Shown here piece after piece: positions 1 through 5,597 of a stretch of DNA of 5,597 nucleotides. A model generated the notes under the pieces. That model saw nothing but the letters and a program-made list of their open reading frames with translations. It was not told the DNA's origin and made no database searches. Positions within the stretch are counted from its first letter, which is position 1. Each line of letters starts with the position of its first letter. The DNA lies in the NCBI GenBank assembly GCA_905233295.1, contig CAJODX010000125.1:1-5597 (forward strand), in the 5' to 3' direction. The stretch is from an uncultured Synergistales bacterium. Its GTDB lineage: Bacteria > Synergistota > Synergistia > Synergistales > Aminobacteriaceae. The translations under genes and the position numbers were made by a program.

Positions 1-443
1 GACCTTATAAAAATCTCGTTGACGCGGCATCAAAACAATACGGAGTAGAAAATAATTTCGTCTGGGCAATAATGAGACAGGAAAGCGCGTTCAAAGTCAG
101 CGCGAAAAGCTGGGTCGGAGCGGCTGGACTTATGCAGCTGATGCCAGCAACGGCAAAAGAAGAGGCAAAGCGTGCCGGACTGAAAAATTACGATTTATAC
201 AGCGCCGGCGATAATATAAAGCTTGGAACATCACATTTAAGCTGGCTTGGAAAAAATTTCGCAAAAAAAGAACACGTTATGGCTGCTTACAACGCAGGTT
301 CGGGCAACGCACGAAAATGGCTCAAGACTGTGGGCGAACGTGCGGATCTTCCTGAATGGATTGAAGCTGTAAAATTTGAAGAAACGAACGGCTACGTTCA
401 GCGTGTCTCGGCTAATCTGGAAATTTACAGATTGCTTTATTAA
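1..443 (+). CDS. slt: Soluble lytic murein transglycosylase, C-terminal catalytic domain (5' partial)
   Basis: The gene enters from the left edge; the frame is open from base 3 and ends at TAA 441-443, so only the C-terminal ~146 residues are visible. What is seen is a complete SLT (GH23) catalytic domain with its motifs in order: RQESAF with the catalytic Glu at codon 81-83, GAAGLMQLMPATA, the AAYNAGSGNARKWL block, and the E-TNGYVQRV helix near the end. Family enzymes cleave the MurNAc-GlcNAc bond of peptidoglycan non-hydrolytically, leaving 1,6-anhydro-MurNAc ends, outside the cytoplasmic membrane. The order and spacing match the C-terminus of Slt70-type proteins, so the missing upstream part is probably an alpha-superhelical domain and a signal peptide. 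ATG 72 lies inside the domain and cannot be the true start. The gene stops only about 100 nt before tilS on the same strand. A stand-alone Slt-domain protein cannot be excluded. Confidence 0.93.
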   Translation, partial: PYKNLVDAASKQYGVENNFVWAIMRQESAFKVSAKSWVGAAGLMQLMPATAKEEAKRAGLKNYDLYSAGDNIKLGTSHLSWLGKNFAKKEHVMAAYNAGSGNARKWLKTVGERADLPEWIEAVKFEETNGYVQRVSANLEIYRLLY

Positions 444-516
444 ATTCGGCATGAACACTCGCGACTTCAGTCGTGAGATGAAATGCCGCCGTAGACTTTA
501 GTTTCTATAACTAATT
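444..516 (+). mobile_element. Possible IS200/IS605-family (tnpB-type) right-end remnant, no transposase
   Basis: This short segment between slt and tilS holds a nested hairpin with the core CTCGCGACTTCAGTCGTGAG followed by ATGAAATGCCG. From memory, this core resembles the conserved sequence at the 3' end of tnpB genes in IS200/IS605 elements, where it forms the right-end hairpin and part of the omega-RNA. One frame reads MNTRDFSREMKCRRRL (451-501), like the terminal tails often annotated at such ends. No tnpA or tnpB coding sequence and no clear left end lie nearby, so it would be a solo end, a decayed copy or a small non-autonomous element. It follows TTTAT (436-440), a T-rich motif of the kind these elements insert beside. 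The family call rests on recalled motif similarity, the boundaries are approximate, and an unrelated structured intergenic RNA element is the main alternative. Confidence 0.45.
447..488 (+). repeat. Nested inverted repeat (stem-loop)
   Basis: The outer arms CGGCAT (447-452) and ATGCCG (483-488) are perfectly complementary. Inside them, CTCGCGAC (458-465) pairs with GTCGTGAG (470-477) through eight pairs, one of them G-T, around a TTCA loop (466-469). Short unpaired A-rich stretches (453-457 and 478-482) separate the two stems. No T-run follows the hairpin, so it is not a standard intrinsic terminator. The structure is seen directly; its assignment to a mobile-element end is given in the overlapping entry. 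Confidence 0.85.
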
Positions 517-546
517 GACTTTTTAAAAAAGTATGACGGCACGGCT

Positions 547-1476
547 GTGCTTGCGGTGTCCGGCGGCGGAGATTCCGTTGCACTGCTGTGGCTGTTCAAA
601 AATTTTTTTGGCGGAAAAATTTCTGTCGTTCATGTCAATCACGGCATAAGAGAAAACGATTCAGACATTGACGAAAATTTTGTTGTAAATTTAGCTTCAT
701 CGTTCGGAGTTGAAGCCGTTCACAAAAAAGTCAGCGTTCCTGAAAAAAAATTCAAGGGCGAATCCATTGAAGCTGCGGCGCGGCGTTTGAGAATCGAAAC
801 CATATGCGAAACCGCAGAAAAAATTTTCGGAAAAAATTCAAAAATTTTTCTTGGACATAACCGCGATGATTTAGCCGAAACCGTTTTATTCAACATTCTG
901 CGCGGCACAGGCATCCGCGGCTCTGTCGGAATAACAGAATGCACGGAACACAACGGATTAAAATTTTACAGACCTCTGCTTGGACTCCGGCGCGATTTTT
1001 TAAGAGAAATTTTAAGAACGCGGAACATTGAGTGGCGCGAGGACAAAACGAACGAAGATGACACATATACGAGAAATTTTATAAGATTAAAACTTCTTCC
1101 GTTAATAGAGAGCAGGATAAATTCTTCAGCTGTTGAACATCTTGCGGCATTCGGCGAAGACATGAGGCTAATCAGAAATCTTGAAGACGAACAAAGCCGC
1201 GAATTGCTGAAAATGTGCAGAGAGGCTGAATTTTCGGATTTAACGCTGAACAGGAAAATCCTGCAAAATTTTACAAACAGTGAAAGAGCTTTAATAATCC
1301 GTGAAGCCGGAAGAATTTTGAAAATAAAAACTCTGTCGCGTGAACGCTGCGAAAAACTCGCGGACTTGACCGCAAAACATTCAGATTTTATTTTTCAATG
1401 GTGCGGCGGCGTTACTGTCAAAGGCATGAAGGACAGAATAATCTTTGAAAGAAGCGATGAAAAAGATGCAAATTGA
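547..1476 (+). CDS. tilS: tRNA(Ile)-lysidine synthase TilS (short form; start uncertain)
   Basis: TilS uses ATP to attach lysine to C34 of the tRNA-Ile with anticodon CAU, so that it reads AUA and is charged with Ile; the gene is normally essential. Counting from GTG 547, the N-type ATP pyrophosphatase core is complete: PP-loop SGGGDS (residues 5-10), HVNHGIR (29-35), SIEAAARRLR (73-82), GHNRDDLAETVLFNILRGTG (103-122), RPLL (142-145) and WREDKTN...YTRNFIR (163-180). The remaining ~130 residues are the helical middle region, ending near the FIFQWCGGVTV strand motif. At 309 residues it matches the short form (like Aquifex) without the far C-terminal domain of E. coli TilS. GTG 547 is the only usual start codon that keeps the PP-loop strand. 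The frame stays open and TilS-like upstream (IDFLKKYDGTAV from 514) to a stop at 508-510, with no ATG, GTG or TTG and no visible ribosome-binding site. The natural N-terminus therefore seems altered or uses a rare start such as ATT 514. The 3' end overlaps the next gene by 20 nt. Confidence 0.92.
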   Translation: MLAVSGGGDSVALLWLFKNFFGGKISVVHVNHGIRENDSDIDENFVVNLASSFGVEAVHKKVSVPEKKFKGESIEAAARRLRIETICETAEKIFGKNSKIFLGHNRDDLAETVLFNILRGTGIRGSVGITECTEHNGLKFYRPLLGLRRDFLREILRTRNIEWREDKTNEDDTYTRNFIRLKLLPLIESRINSSAVEHLAAFGEDMRLIRNLEDEQSRELLKMCREAEFSDLTLNRKILQNFTNSERALIIREAGRILKIKTLSRERCEKLADLTAKHSDFIFQWCGGVTVKGMKDRIIFERSDEKDAN

Positions 1477-3946
1477 AGATCAGATTGAAAATTTATTAAA
1501 TGACTTTGAAAATCTAAAAATTCAGCTTTCTCATAAGGCGGCTGAAATTCATCAGCGCGAAATTTTAAAAGACCTTGACGCAAAACGCACTGACTGGGAA
1601 CGGCGTTCGGCACTGTTTGTACCTTTGAAGGAGAAACTTGAGAAAGGCGCAAAAACTCTTGAACTCGGTGAAGCTTACGCGGCAATCAAAGAGTTAAGAG
1701 AACTCCGCGAAAAACATAAAATCCGTCAGGCGGCTCTGCGTGATGAAATGGTAACGACACGCGCAGAGCTGAGAAATGCTGAAGAGGCTTTAAACATAAT
1801 CGAAAACGAATATCGCGACAAACTCGCTGCGCAGACAAAACTTCAAAATACTGTGGCGCGGGTCAAAACGCTTGATGAACAGATTCAAAAACGCAGTGAA
1901 GCCGCTGTTCAGGCACGGAACGAATACAATGAAGCCGACAGACAATATAAAGAATGTTCGGAACAGCTTGAAAAAAAACGCGGAGAACTCGAAAAAATTG
2001 AAATTTCATTGAGAGAAACGCGAAAATTTTTGCAGTTTCATTCATTCGATGAAAAATTACAGGCAAACCTTCCCGGGATTCAAAAATGTTTTTCAATGCT
2101 CAAGGAGATCGAAGAAAAAAGACAGGAGCTTAAATCTTTATGGAGCGAGTCAATAAAAAAACGTCAAAACGCTCAAAATATTCTCAACGAAAGATATTCT
2201 GAATTATCTGCGTTTAATCATAAACTCGCGGTGCATGAAAAAATTTTTACGAAAGCGCGGTCTTTTTTTGAAAGTTCGCTGAAAGGCAAATCGCTATCGG
2301 AATGGCGGGAAATCTGCGAGAAAAATATCAAACGTCTTGCGGATTTAAGTAAACTTTACCAAAAATTTCAAAAAGTCCGCGACCTCGAAGATAAAATAAA
2401 AAATTTTCAGGATATAAAACAGCAGATTCAGCATGAAACACGGGAGTTAAACATTCGCAACGTTGAACAGTCAAGCTTGATCATTGAACTTCAAAACGAA
2501 GTCGAAAAACTTGAAAAACGTTCGGCTCTCCTCAAACGTATTCAAGATATTGAAGCTGTTCGTGAACTTTTGCAGGACGGTATTCCGTGTCCTCTGTGCG
2601 GCTCTGTTTCACACCCTTACGTCTCTGGAGCGTCCGTGCCCGACCCTGATGAAGTTTACAACCAGCTTGCTGAAACGCAGAAAAATCTTGAAAAACTCCG
2701 CACGGAACTTTCAGAACGGCAGACAAATATCGGGGGACTTGACGAAAAATTATCTTCGACAATGCAGAATGAACTCGAATTAAAAAAACAGCTCAACGAA
2801 ATTAAATCGGAAATTTCTTCGGACGTTTCATCGCTGGGATTAAATTTCAGCCAAGGCATACCCCCGTTAGAAGAAATCGACAGAAGTATGCAGAAAACAA
2901 GAGATGCTCTCAAGTTTGCTCAAAATACTTCGGAAGCCGCTGAAGCCGCCGAAGCTGAAATGAAAACAGCTGGCGATGAACTCGAAAAAATCCGTGAAAA
3001 ACGTGAAGCCGCAGCTCATTCGCATCAGGAAGCCCTGTTTGAACTTCAAAACGAAAAAACTCAGGAAGACAGATTTTCAAATGAAACAAAAATTCAGGAC
3101 GAGGCTGTGTTAAGTCTTAAGCGCGAATTAATTTCACAGATAATGCCTTTTGGCTATAAATCCGTGCCTGATAAAAATCCCGATTCCGTTCTGGAAGCTC
3201 TTGAAAGCCGAATGAACGAATGGAGCAAAAATACAAAACGCTGTGATGTTCTTGAACATGAATTTTCAAATATTAATTCAAAAATGGCGATGCTGAAAAA
3301 AAATTCAGAGGCATTGAAAGCAAAATGCAGCGACCTGTCAAACAGAGTCAAAGCAGTCGAAGCCGAACGAAACGGATTGCAGCAGCAGCGCATTGTGATT
3401 TTTGAAGCAAAAAATCCCGACGAGGAAACGGAACGAATGAATGAAACCGTTGCAAATCTCCGTACGCAGCTCAATGAACGGCGCGAAACAAAAAACGAAC
3501 GCAGTTTAAAATTGGATAATATTCTGAGCGGACTTCACGGACTTGAAACGGAAATGGCGAAGGGACGCGAGGAACTTCAGCGCAATGAAATCAATTTCGG
3601 AAAAAAACTTTTGCCTTTAGGATTCCGTAGCGAAGATGACTACGCGGCATCATGCCTGACATCTGACGAACGCCGCGAACTTCAAAACAGACTTCGTGAA
3701 CTTAATCAGGAAGATTTTGAATTAAAATCTGACCATGAAAACGCTCAGGCAAAATTACTTGAGATTCAGTCTGAACCATCTGAAAGCGAAGAATTTTTGA
3801 CGGAAAAAATGAAACGCCTGAAAAATTCTTTAGACGAGATTATCGAAAAAGGCTATAACAATTCAAATCTTGAATTAATAAAAAACGAAATTGTTCCCGA
3901 AATCAAAAATTTAACTTTATCATGCGGTTTGCCGGAGGTCTTTTGA
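1457..3946 (+). CDS. SbcC/Rad50-like zinc-hook coiled-coil protein lacking both ATPase half-heads
   Basis: This protein has about 829 residues. Starts possible are TTG 1445, ATG 1457 and ATG 1466; ATG 1457 was chosen because a purine-rich GAAAGAAG precedes it. Upstream, TAA 1439-1441 closes the frame. Nearly all of it is Glu/Lys/Leu-rich heptad-like coiled coil. In the middle, residues 378-387 read CPLCGSVSHP, the zinc-hook signature of the SbcC branch of Rad50 proteins. Around it is SbcC-like sequence: the DAKRTDWERR...LELGEAYAAIKELREL stretch near the N-terminus, and LGFRSEDDYAAS followed by LTSDERRELQNRL (~722-745) in the descending arm. The family normally has ~1000 residues with an N-terminal Walker A lobe and a C-terminal signature (LSGGE)/Walker B lobe. 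Here residue 1 already lies in the coiled coil, and the protein ends with EIKNLTLSCGLPEVF, so no nucleotide-binding motif exists and it cannot be an ATPase alone. Neither neighbour encodes the missing lobes, and no SbcD nuclease gene is in the window. It overlaps tilS by 20 nt and lies 1 nt before the GNAT gene. A role in dimerising through Zn with itself or with a full SbcC is inference. Confidence 0.82.
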   Translation: MKKMQIEDQIENLLNDFENLKIQLSHKAAEIHQREILKDLDAKRTDWERRSALFVPLKEKLEKGAKTLELGEAYAAIKELRELREKHKIRQAALRDEMVTTRAELRNAEEALNIIENEYRDKLAAQTKLQNTVARVKTLDEQIQKRSEAAVQARNEYNEADRQYKECSEQLEKKRGELEKIEISLRETRKFLQFHSFDEKLQANLPGIQKCFSMLKEIEEKRQELKSLWSESIKKRQNAQNILNERYSELSAFNHKLAVHEKIFTKARSFFESSLKGKSLSEWREICEKNIKRLADLSKLYQKFQKVRDLEDKIKNFQDIKQQIQHETRELNIRNVEQSSLIIELQNEVEKLEKRSALLKRIQDIEAVRELLQDGIPCPLCGSVSHPYVSGASVPDPDEVYNQLAETQKNLEKLRTELSERQTNIGGLDEKLSSTMQNELELKKQLNEIKSEISSDVSSLGLNFSQGIPPLEEIDRSMQKTRDALKFAQNTSEAAEAAEAEMKTAGDELEKIREKREAAAHSHQEALFELQNEKTQEDRFSNETKIQDEAVLSLKRELISQIMPFGYKSVPDKNPDSVLEALESRMNEWSKNTKRCDVLEHEFSNINSKMAMLKKNSEALKAKCSDLSNRVKAVEAERNGLQQQRIVIFEAKNPDEETERMNETVANLRTQLNERRETKNERSLKLDNILSGLHGLETEMAKGREELQRNEINFGKKLLPLGFRSEDDYAASCLTSDERRELQNRLRELNQEDFELKSDHENAQAKLLEIQSEPSESEEFLTEKMKRLKNSLDEIIEKGYNNSNLELIKNEIVPEIKNLTLSCGLPEVF
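2588..2617 (+). other. Zinc-hook motif CPLCGSVSHP of the SbcC-like protein
   Basis: Cys378 and Cys381 (codons 2588-2590 and 2597-2599) form the CxxC that, paired with the same motif of a second molecule, binds one Zn ion at the tip of the Rad50/SbcC coiled coil. The flanking GSxSHP is typical of bacterial SbcC. The motif sits about 46% along the protein, with arms of about 377 and 442 residues on either side, as expected for an antiparallel coiled coil folding back at the hook. Confidence 0.92.
3934..3938 (+). promoter_or_regulatory. Shine-Dalgarno sequence of the GNAT gene
   Basis: GGAGG lies 9 nt before ATG 3948 and inside the last codons of the SbcC-like gene. It fixes the GNAT start and supports coupled translation of the two genes. 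It is the clearest ribosome-binding site in the window. Confidence 0.85.
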
Positions 3947-3947
3947 C

Positions 3948-4670
3948 ATGAACATAACATGGAATGAATTTTCATTTTTTCTGACGCAGCTTAAAAATTT
4001 ACCCGTAAGCAAAAACATTGAACTTGAAAACGGCGGATTTTGCGTTTCAACAGGATGCAGTATGGAGAGCTGGGTATTTTATCCCGAAAGAATTTACAAC
4101 GCCGATGTTGTTGAGACTGTAACAGAATTTTTCAAAGATGAAAAAATTTCTTTTATGTGGCCTGTGTATGACGGCGGCGAAAAATTTCTGGAAGATTCAG
4201 GATTAAAATACGCCGGAAGTTTAACGGGAATGATTTATGACCCTGAAAATTCCGCTTCAGAATGTGAAATTTCAAAAATAAATTTTAATTTCAAAGATTG
4301 GGCGCGAACAGCATGGTGCGGCTTTGGCGGCAAAGAAGATGAAATTTCGGAAAAATATTTTGAGCTTGTTGAAGCTTTCGATAAAAATCCGAAATTTTCT
4401 CTTCATCTTCATAAGACTGAAAATAAATTTGACGGCTCTTTTATGTTGCTCGATGAACCTGATTCAACGGGAGTTTATTATTTCGCAACCGTACCTGAGA
4501 TGCGGAGACGCGGCATAGCCTTTTCAATGATGAAGGACATATGCAGACTTTCACGCGGAAAAAAAATTTTTTTACAGTCAACTCCGGCGGGACTTCCGTT
4601 TTACAAAAAATTCGGATTCAAAGAGCTTTGTAAAATTCCGGTGTATTCAGATTCGTGTGATGTCTTCTGA
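3948..4670 (+). CDS. GNAT-family N-acetyltransferase
   Basis: A 240-residue protein that starts 1 nt after the stop of the SbcC-like gene. The C-terminal half is a GNAT domain: strand GVYYFATV (175-182), the acetyl-CoA pyrophosphate-binding loop RRRGIA fitting R/Q-x-x-G-x-G/A (186-191), helix FSMMKDICR, then strand IFLQST and the PAGLPFYKKFGFKEL block (213-227) typical of motif B. The N-terminal ~100 residues, including MWPVYDGG and a Gly-Leu...GMIYD segment near 85-98, resemble the degenerate N-terminal lobe found in two-part GNAT proteins. The family transfers acetyl groups from acetyl-CoA to amines on small molecules, peptides or proteins in the cytoplasm. The substrate cannot be read from sequence, and adjacency to the SbcC-like gene does not identify it. 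It converges on the FNT gene downstream. Confidence 0.88.
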   Translation: MNITWNEFSFFLTQLKNLPVSKNIELENGGFCVSTGCSMESWVFYPERIYNADVVETVTEFFKDEKISFMWPVYDGGEKFLEDSGLKYAGSLTGMIYDPENSASECEISKINFNFKDWARTAWCGFGGKEDEISEKYFELVEAFDKNPKFSLHLHKTENKFDGSFMLLDEPDSTGVYYFATVPEMRRRGIAFSMMKDICRLSRGKKIFLQSTPAGLPFYKKFGFKELCKIPVYSDSCDVF

Positions 4671-4675
4671 AAAAT

Positions 4676-5371
4676 TCACGCGAAAAAATAAAAAATTCCG
4701 ACAAAACCTGCACCGCCTACAATATTGCCGAGCGTAACGGGAATTAAATTTCTGAGCAACGCGTCCCAACCGATATTTGCGTGTGCAAAAATTCCGGCTG
4801 GAATGTAATACATGTTCGCAACGCTGTGTTCAAAGCCTGACGCAACAAAAAGCCATACAGGAAAAAACAAAACCAGAATTTTTCCGGCAGTGTCCGAAGC
4901 CTTGAACGACATAAAAACAGCAAGACACACGAGCCAGTTGCAGAGAATGCCTCGAATGAAAGCATCGCTGAATGACAGAGAGGATTTATTCAGCGCGATT
5001 TTCATTGTATATTCGCGCAGAGGAACGCTCAGCTGTCCTGAGATAAGCCACGCTATGAAAATTCCTCCGGCTAAATTTCCGGCATAAACGACAATCCAGC
5101 TCCTTAAAAGTTGCGAAAGAGAAATTTTTTTCTTTAATAACGCCGTTATCATTAAACAGTTTCCTGTGAAGAGTTCCGCTCCTGCAATGACAACGAAAAT
5201 TAATCCAGCCGGAAATATCAGACCTGAGATAAGGCTTTGCGCCTGAGATACCGATGCGCCCGCAACGTTAGCCGCCTGTGCGCCGAACGCAATATAAACT
5301 CCGGCAAGAAATCCCAACAAAAATTGTCTGGCGATTGAAAACTCAGCTTTCTTTACAAAAATTTCTTCCAT
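4676..5371 (-). CDS. Formate/nitrite transporter (FNT) family channel
   Basis: A 231-residue, strongly hydrophobic protein with six apparent membrane segments. FNT signatures appear in order: GFLAGVYIAFGA (20-31), AGAELFTGN (63-71) with the pore Thr69, GNLAGG (98-103), GILCNWLVCLAVFMS (141-155), Lys164, FVASGFEHSVANMYYIPAG (175-193) with the central pore His182, and LGNIVGGAGFVG (214-225) with Asn216. Family members form pentamers in the inner membrane, each protomer conducting a small monovalent anion or its acid: formate (FocA), nitrite (NirC), hydrosulfide, or related acids. The protein is shorter than the usual 250-285 residues, with short loops and tails. The pore residues do not settle the substrate, and no formate, nitrite or sulfur enzyme gene lies next to it. 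The start ATG is preceded by CGGGGA six bases upstream. It is transcribed away from the J-domain gene and towards the GNAT gene. Confidence 0.93.
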   Translation of the reverse strand: MEEIFVKKAEFSIARQFLLGFLAGVYIAFGAQAANVAGASVSQAQSLISGLIFPAGLIFVVIAGAELFTGNCLMITALLKKKISLSQLLRSWIVVYAGNLAGGIFIAWLISGQLSVPLREYTMKIALNKSSLSFSDAFIRGILCNWLVCLAVFMSFKASDTAGKILVLFFPVWLFVASGFEHSVANMYYIPAGIFAHANIGWDALLRNLIPVTLGNIVGGAGFVGIFYFFA

Positions 5372-5377
5372 AAAAAA

Positions 5378-5383
5378 TCCCCG
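5378..5383 (-). promoter_or_regulatory. Probable ribosome-binding site of the FNT gene
   Basis: On the minus strand CGGGGA lies 6 nt before the ATG at 5371-5369, in an otherwise A/T-only leader. It is a partial match to GGAGG, but its position supports this start codon. Confidence 0.6.
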
Positions 5384-5409
5384 ATTAAAAAAATTTTTTA
5401 GATTATAAT
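5384..5409. promoter_or_regulatory. Putative divergent promoter region with palindromic -10 element
   Basis: The 45-nt gap between two divergent genes holds ATTATAAT (5402-5409), a perfect palindrome that gives TATAAT on both strands (plus 5404-5409, minus 5407-5402). Beside it is an A7T6 tract (5387-5399). On the minus strand the start of transcription would fall near 5394, leaving a short FNT leader with its ribosome-binding site. On the plus strand it would fall near 5416-5417, on or beside the J-domain ATG. No convincing -35 hexamer was found at about 17 nt on either strand, so this is tentative. Confidence 0.4.
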
Positions 5410-5416
5410 GGAAATC

Positions 5417-5597
5417 ATGGAAGAAAACATAGAAAACAGAAATTCTGAAATTTTAACCCATCTGAAAACTCTTGGACTTGAAGCCGGAGCAACTCCAGAT
5501 GATATTCACGCGGCATTCAGAAAATTTGCGAGAGAACTCCACCCCGATGTTACAGGCTCGAAAAGCGATTTTCGTTTCAAACAGATAACGAGCGCGT
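5417..5597 (+). CDS. J-domain (DnaJ-like) protein, 3' partial
   Basis: The first ~60 residues are visible before the right edge. From ATG 5417 a polar, Glu/Asn-rich lead of about 20 residues is followed by a J domain: LGLEAGATPDDIHAAFRKF, the invariant HPD (residues 42-44, bases 5540-5548), then a short loop and FRFKQITSA leading into the last helix. J domains stimulate the ATPase of Hsp70 (DnaK) partners in the cytoplasm. The ~20-residue lead and the short loop after HPD differ from canonical DnaJ, which starts almost directly with its J domain, so a small or specialised J-protein is likelier than DnaJ itself. An in-frame ATG at 5408 would add three residues; neither start has a clear ribosome-binding site. 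The remainder, and any zinc-finger or membrane domain, lies outside the window. Confidence 0.85.
   Translation, partial: MEENIENRNSEILTHLKTLGLEAGATPDDIHAAFRKFARELHPDVTGSKSDFRFKQITSA

Noticed and set aside
458..524. Intrinsic terminator for slt made by the 458-477 hairpin
   Set aside because: No T-run follows the stem; the first T5 lies over 40 nt away and is part of the tilS frame.
515..537. TTGACT (515-520) as a -35 box of a tilS promoter
   Set aside because: No -10-like hexamer lies 16-18 nt downstream, where the sequence is GGCACG, and TATGAC at 532 is too close.
533..649. ATG 533 as the tilS start
   Set aside because: It is in a different frame from the TilS sequence. The TilS frame reads continuously as TilS-like sequence across this point, so no frameshift is needed.
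1395..1685. Minus-strand open frame across the tilS/SbcC-like junction
   Set aside because: It resembles no recognisable protein and is fully covered by two supported plus-strand genes.
2484..2783. Plus-strand open frame of 99 codons inside the SbcC-like gene
   Set aside because: It is out of frame with the hook-containing gene, has low-complexity shadow composition and no ribosome-binding site.
3941..4100. A frameshifted SbcC C-terminal ATPase lobe downstream of the stop
   Set aside because: The following sequence encodes the GNAT protein from its own Shine-Dalgarno sequence; no LSGGE-like or Walker B-like stretch is seen in the other frames.
4812..5087. Plus-strand open frame of 91 codons antisense to the FNT gene
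   Set aside because: The minus strand encodes clear FNT motifs over the whole stretch; this is a shadow of that gene.
1..5597. CRISPR array, tRNA, rRNA or prophage genes
   Set aside because: No spaced direct repeats, cloverleaf, rRNA-like sequence or phage protein motifs were seen.

Overview
The window is ordinary, densely coding chromosomal DNA from an AT-rich bacterium. A/T runs dominate at wobble positions and Lys/Glu/Phe/Asn codons are common. A family-1 lytic transglycosylase and a formate/nitrite-type channel suit a peptidoglycan-containing, probably anaerobic or facultative bacterium. I cannot assign a phylum; an anaerobic diderm lineage such as Synergistota or Negativicutes is a guess only.

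Layout: (1) 1-443 (+) is the 3' end of a soluble lytic transglycosylase gene (slt type) that enters from the left. (2) 444-546 is a short gap with a strong nested hairpin. It resembles the conserved end of IS200/IS605-family (tnpB) elements, with no transposase gene beside it. (3) 547-1476 (+) is tilS, tRNA(Ile)-lysidine synthase. Its catalytic core is intact, but it has no normal start codon, and its reading frame continues upstream of the only usual start towards the hairpin fragment. (4) 1457-3946 (+) is a large coiled-coil protein with an SbcC/Rad50 zinc hook in its middle but neither ATPase half-head. It overlaps the end of tilS. (5) 3948-4670 (+) is a GNAT-family acetyltransferase with a good Shine-Dalgarno sequence. 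(6) 4676-5371 (-) is a compact formate/nitrite transporter (FNT) family channel, convergent with the GNAT gene at 5 nt. (7) 5417-5597 (+) is the start of a J-domain protein, divergent from the FNT gene across a 45-nt AT-rich intergenic region with a palindromic -10-like element.

The plus-strand genes slt, tilS, SbcC-like and GNAT are packed like one operon. The last three overlap or are separated by 1 nt, so translational coupling is likely. Their functions (cell wall turnover, tRNA decoding, DNA-end/SMC-like architecture, acetylation) do not form an obvious pathway.

The two points most worth checking are the headless SbcC-like protein, whose alignable region stops cleanly before both ATPase lobes, and the IS605-end-like fragment that seems to have been inserted at or over the original tilS start.
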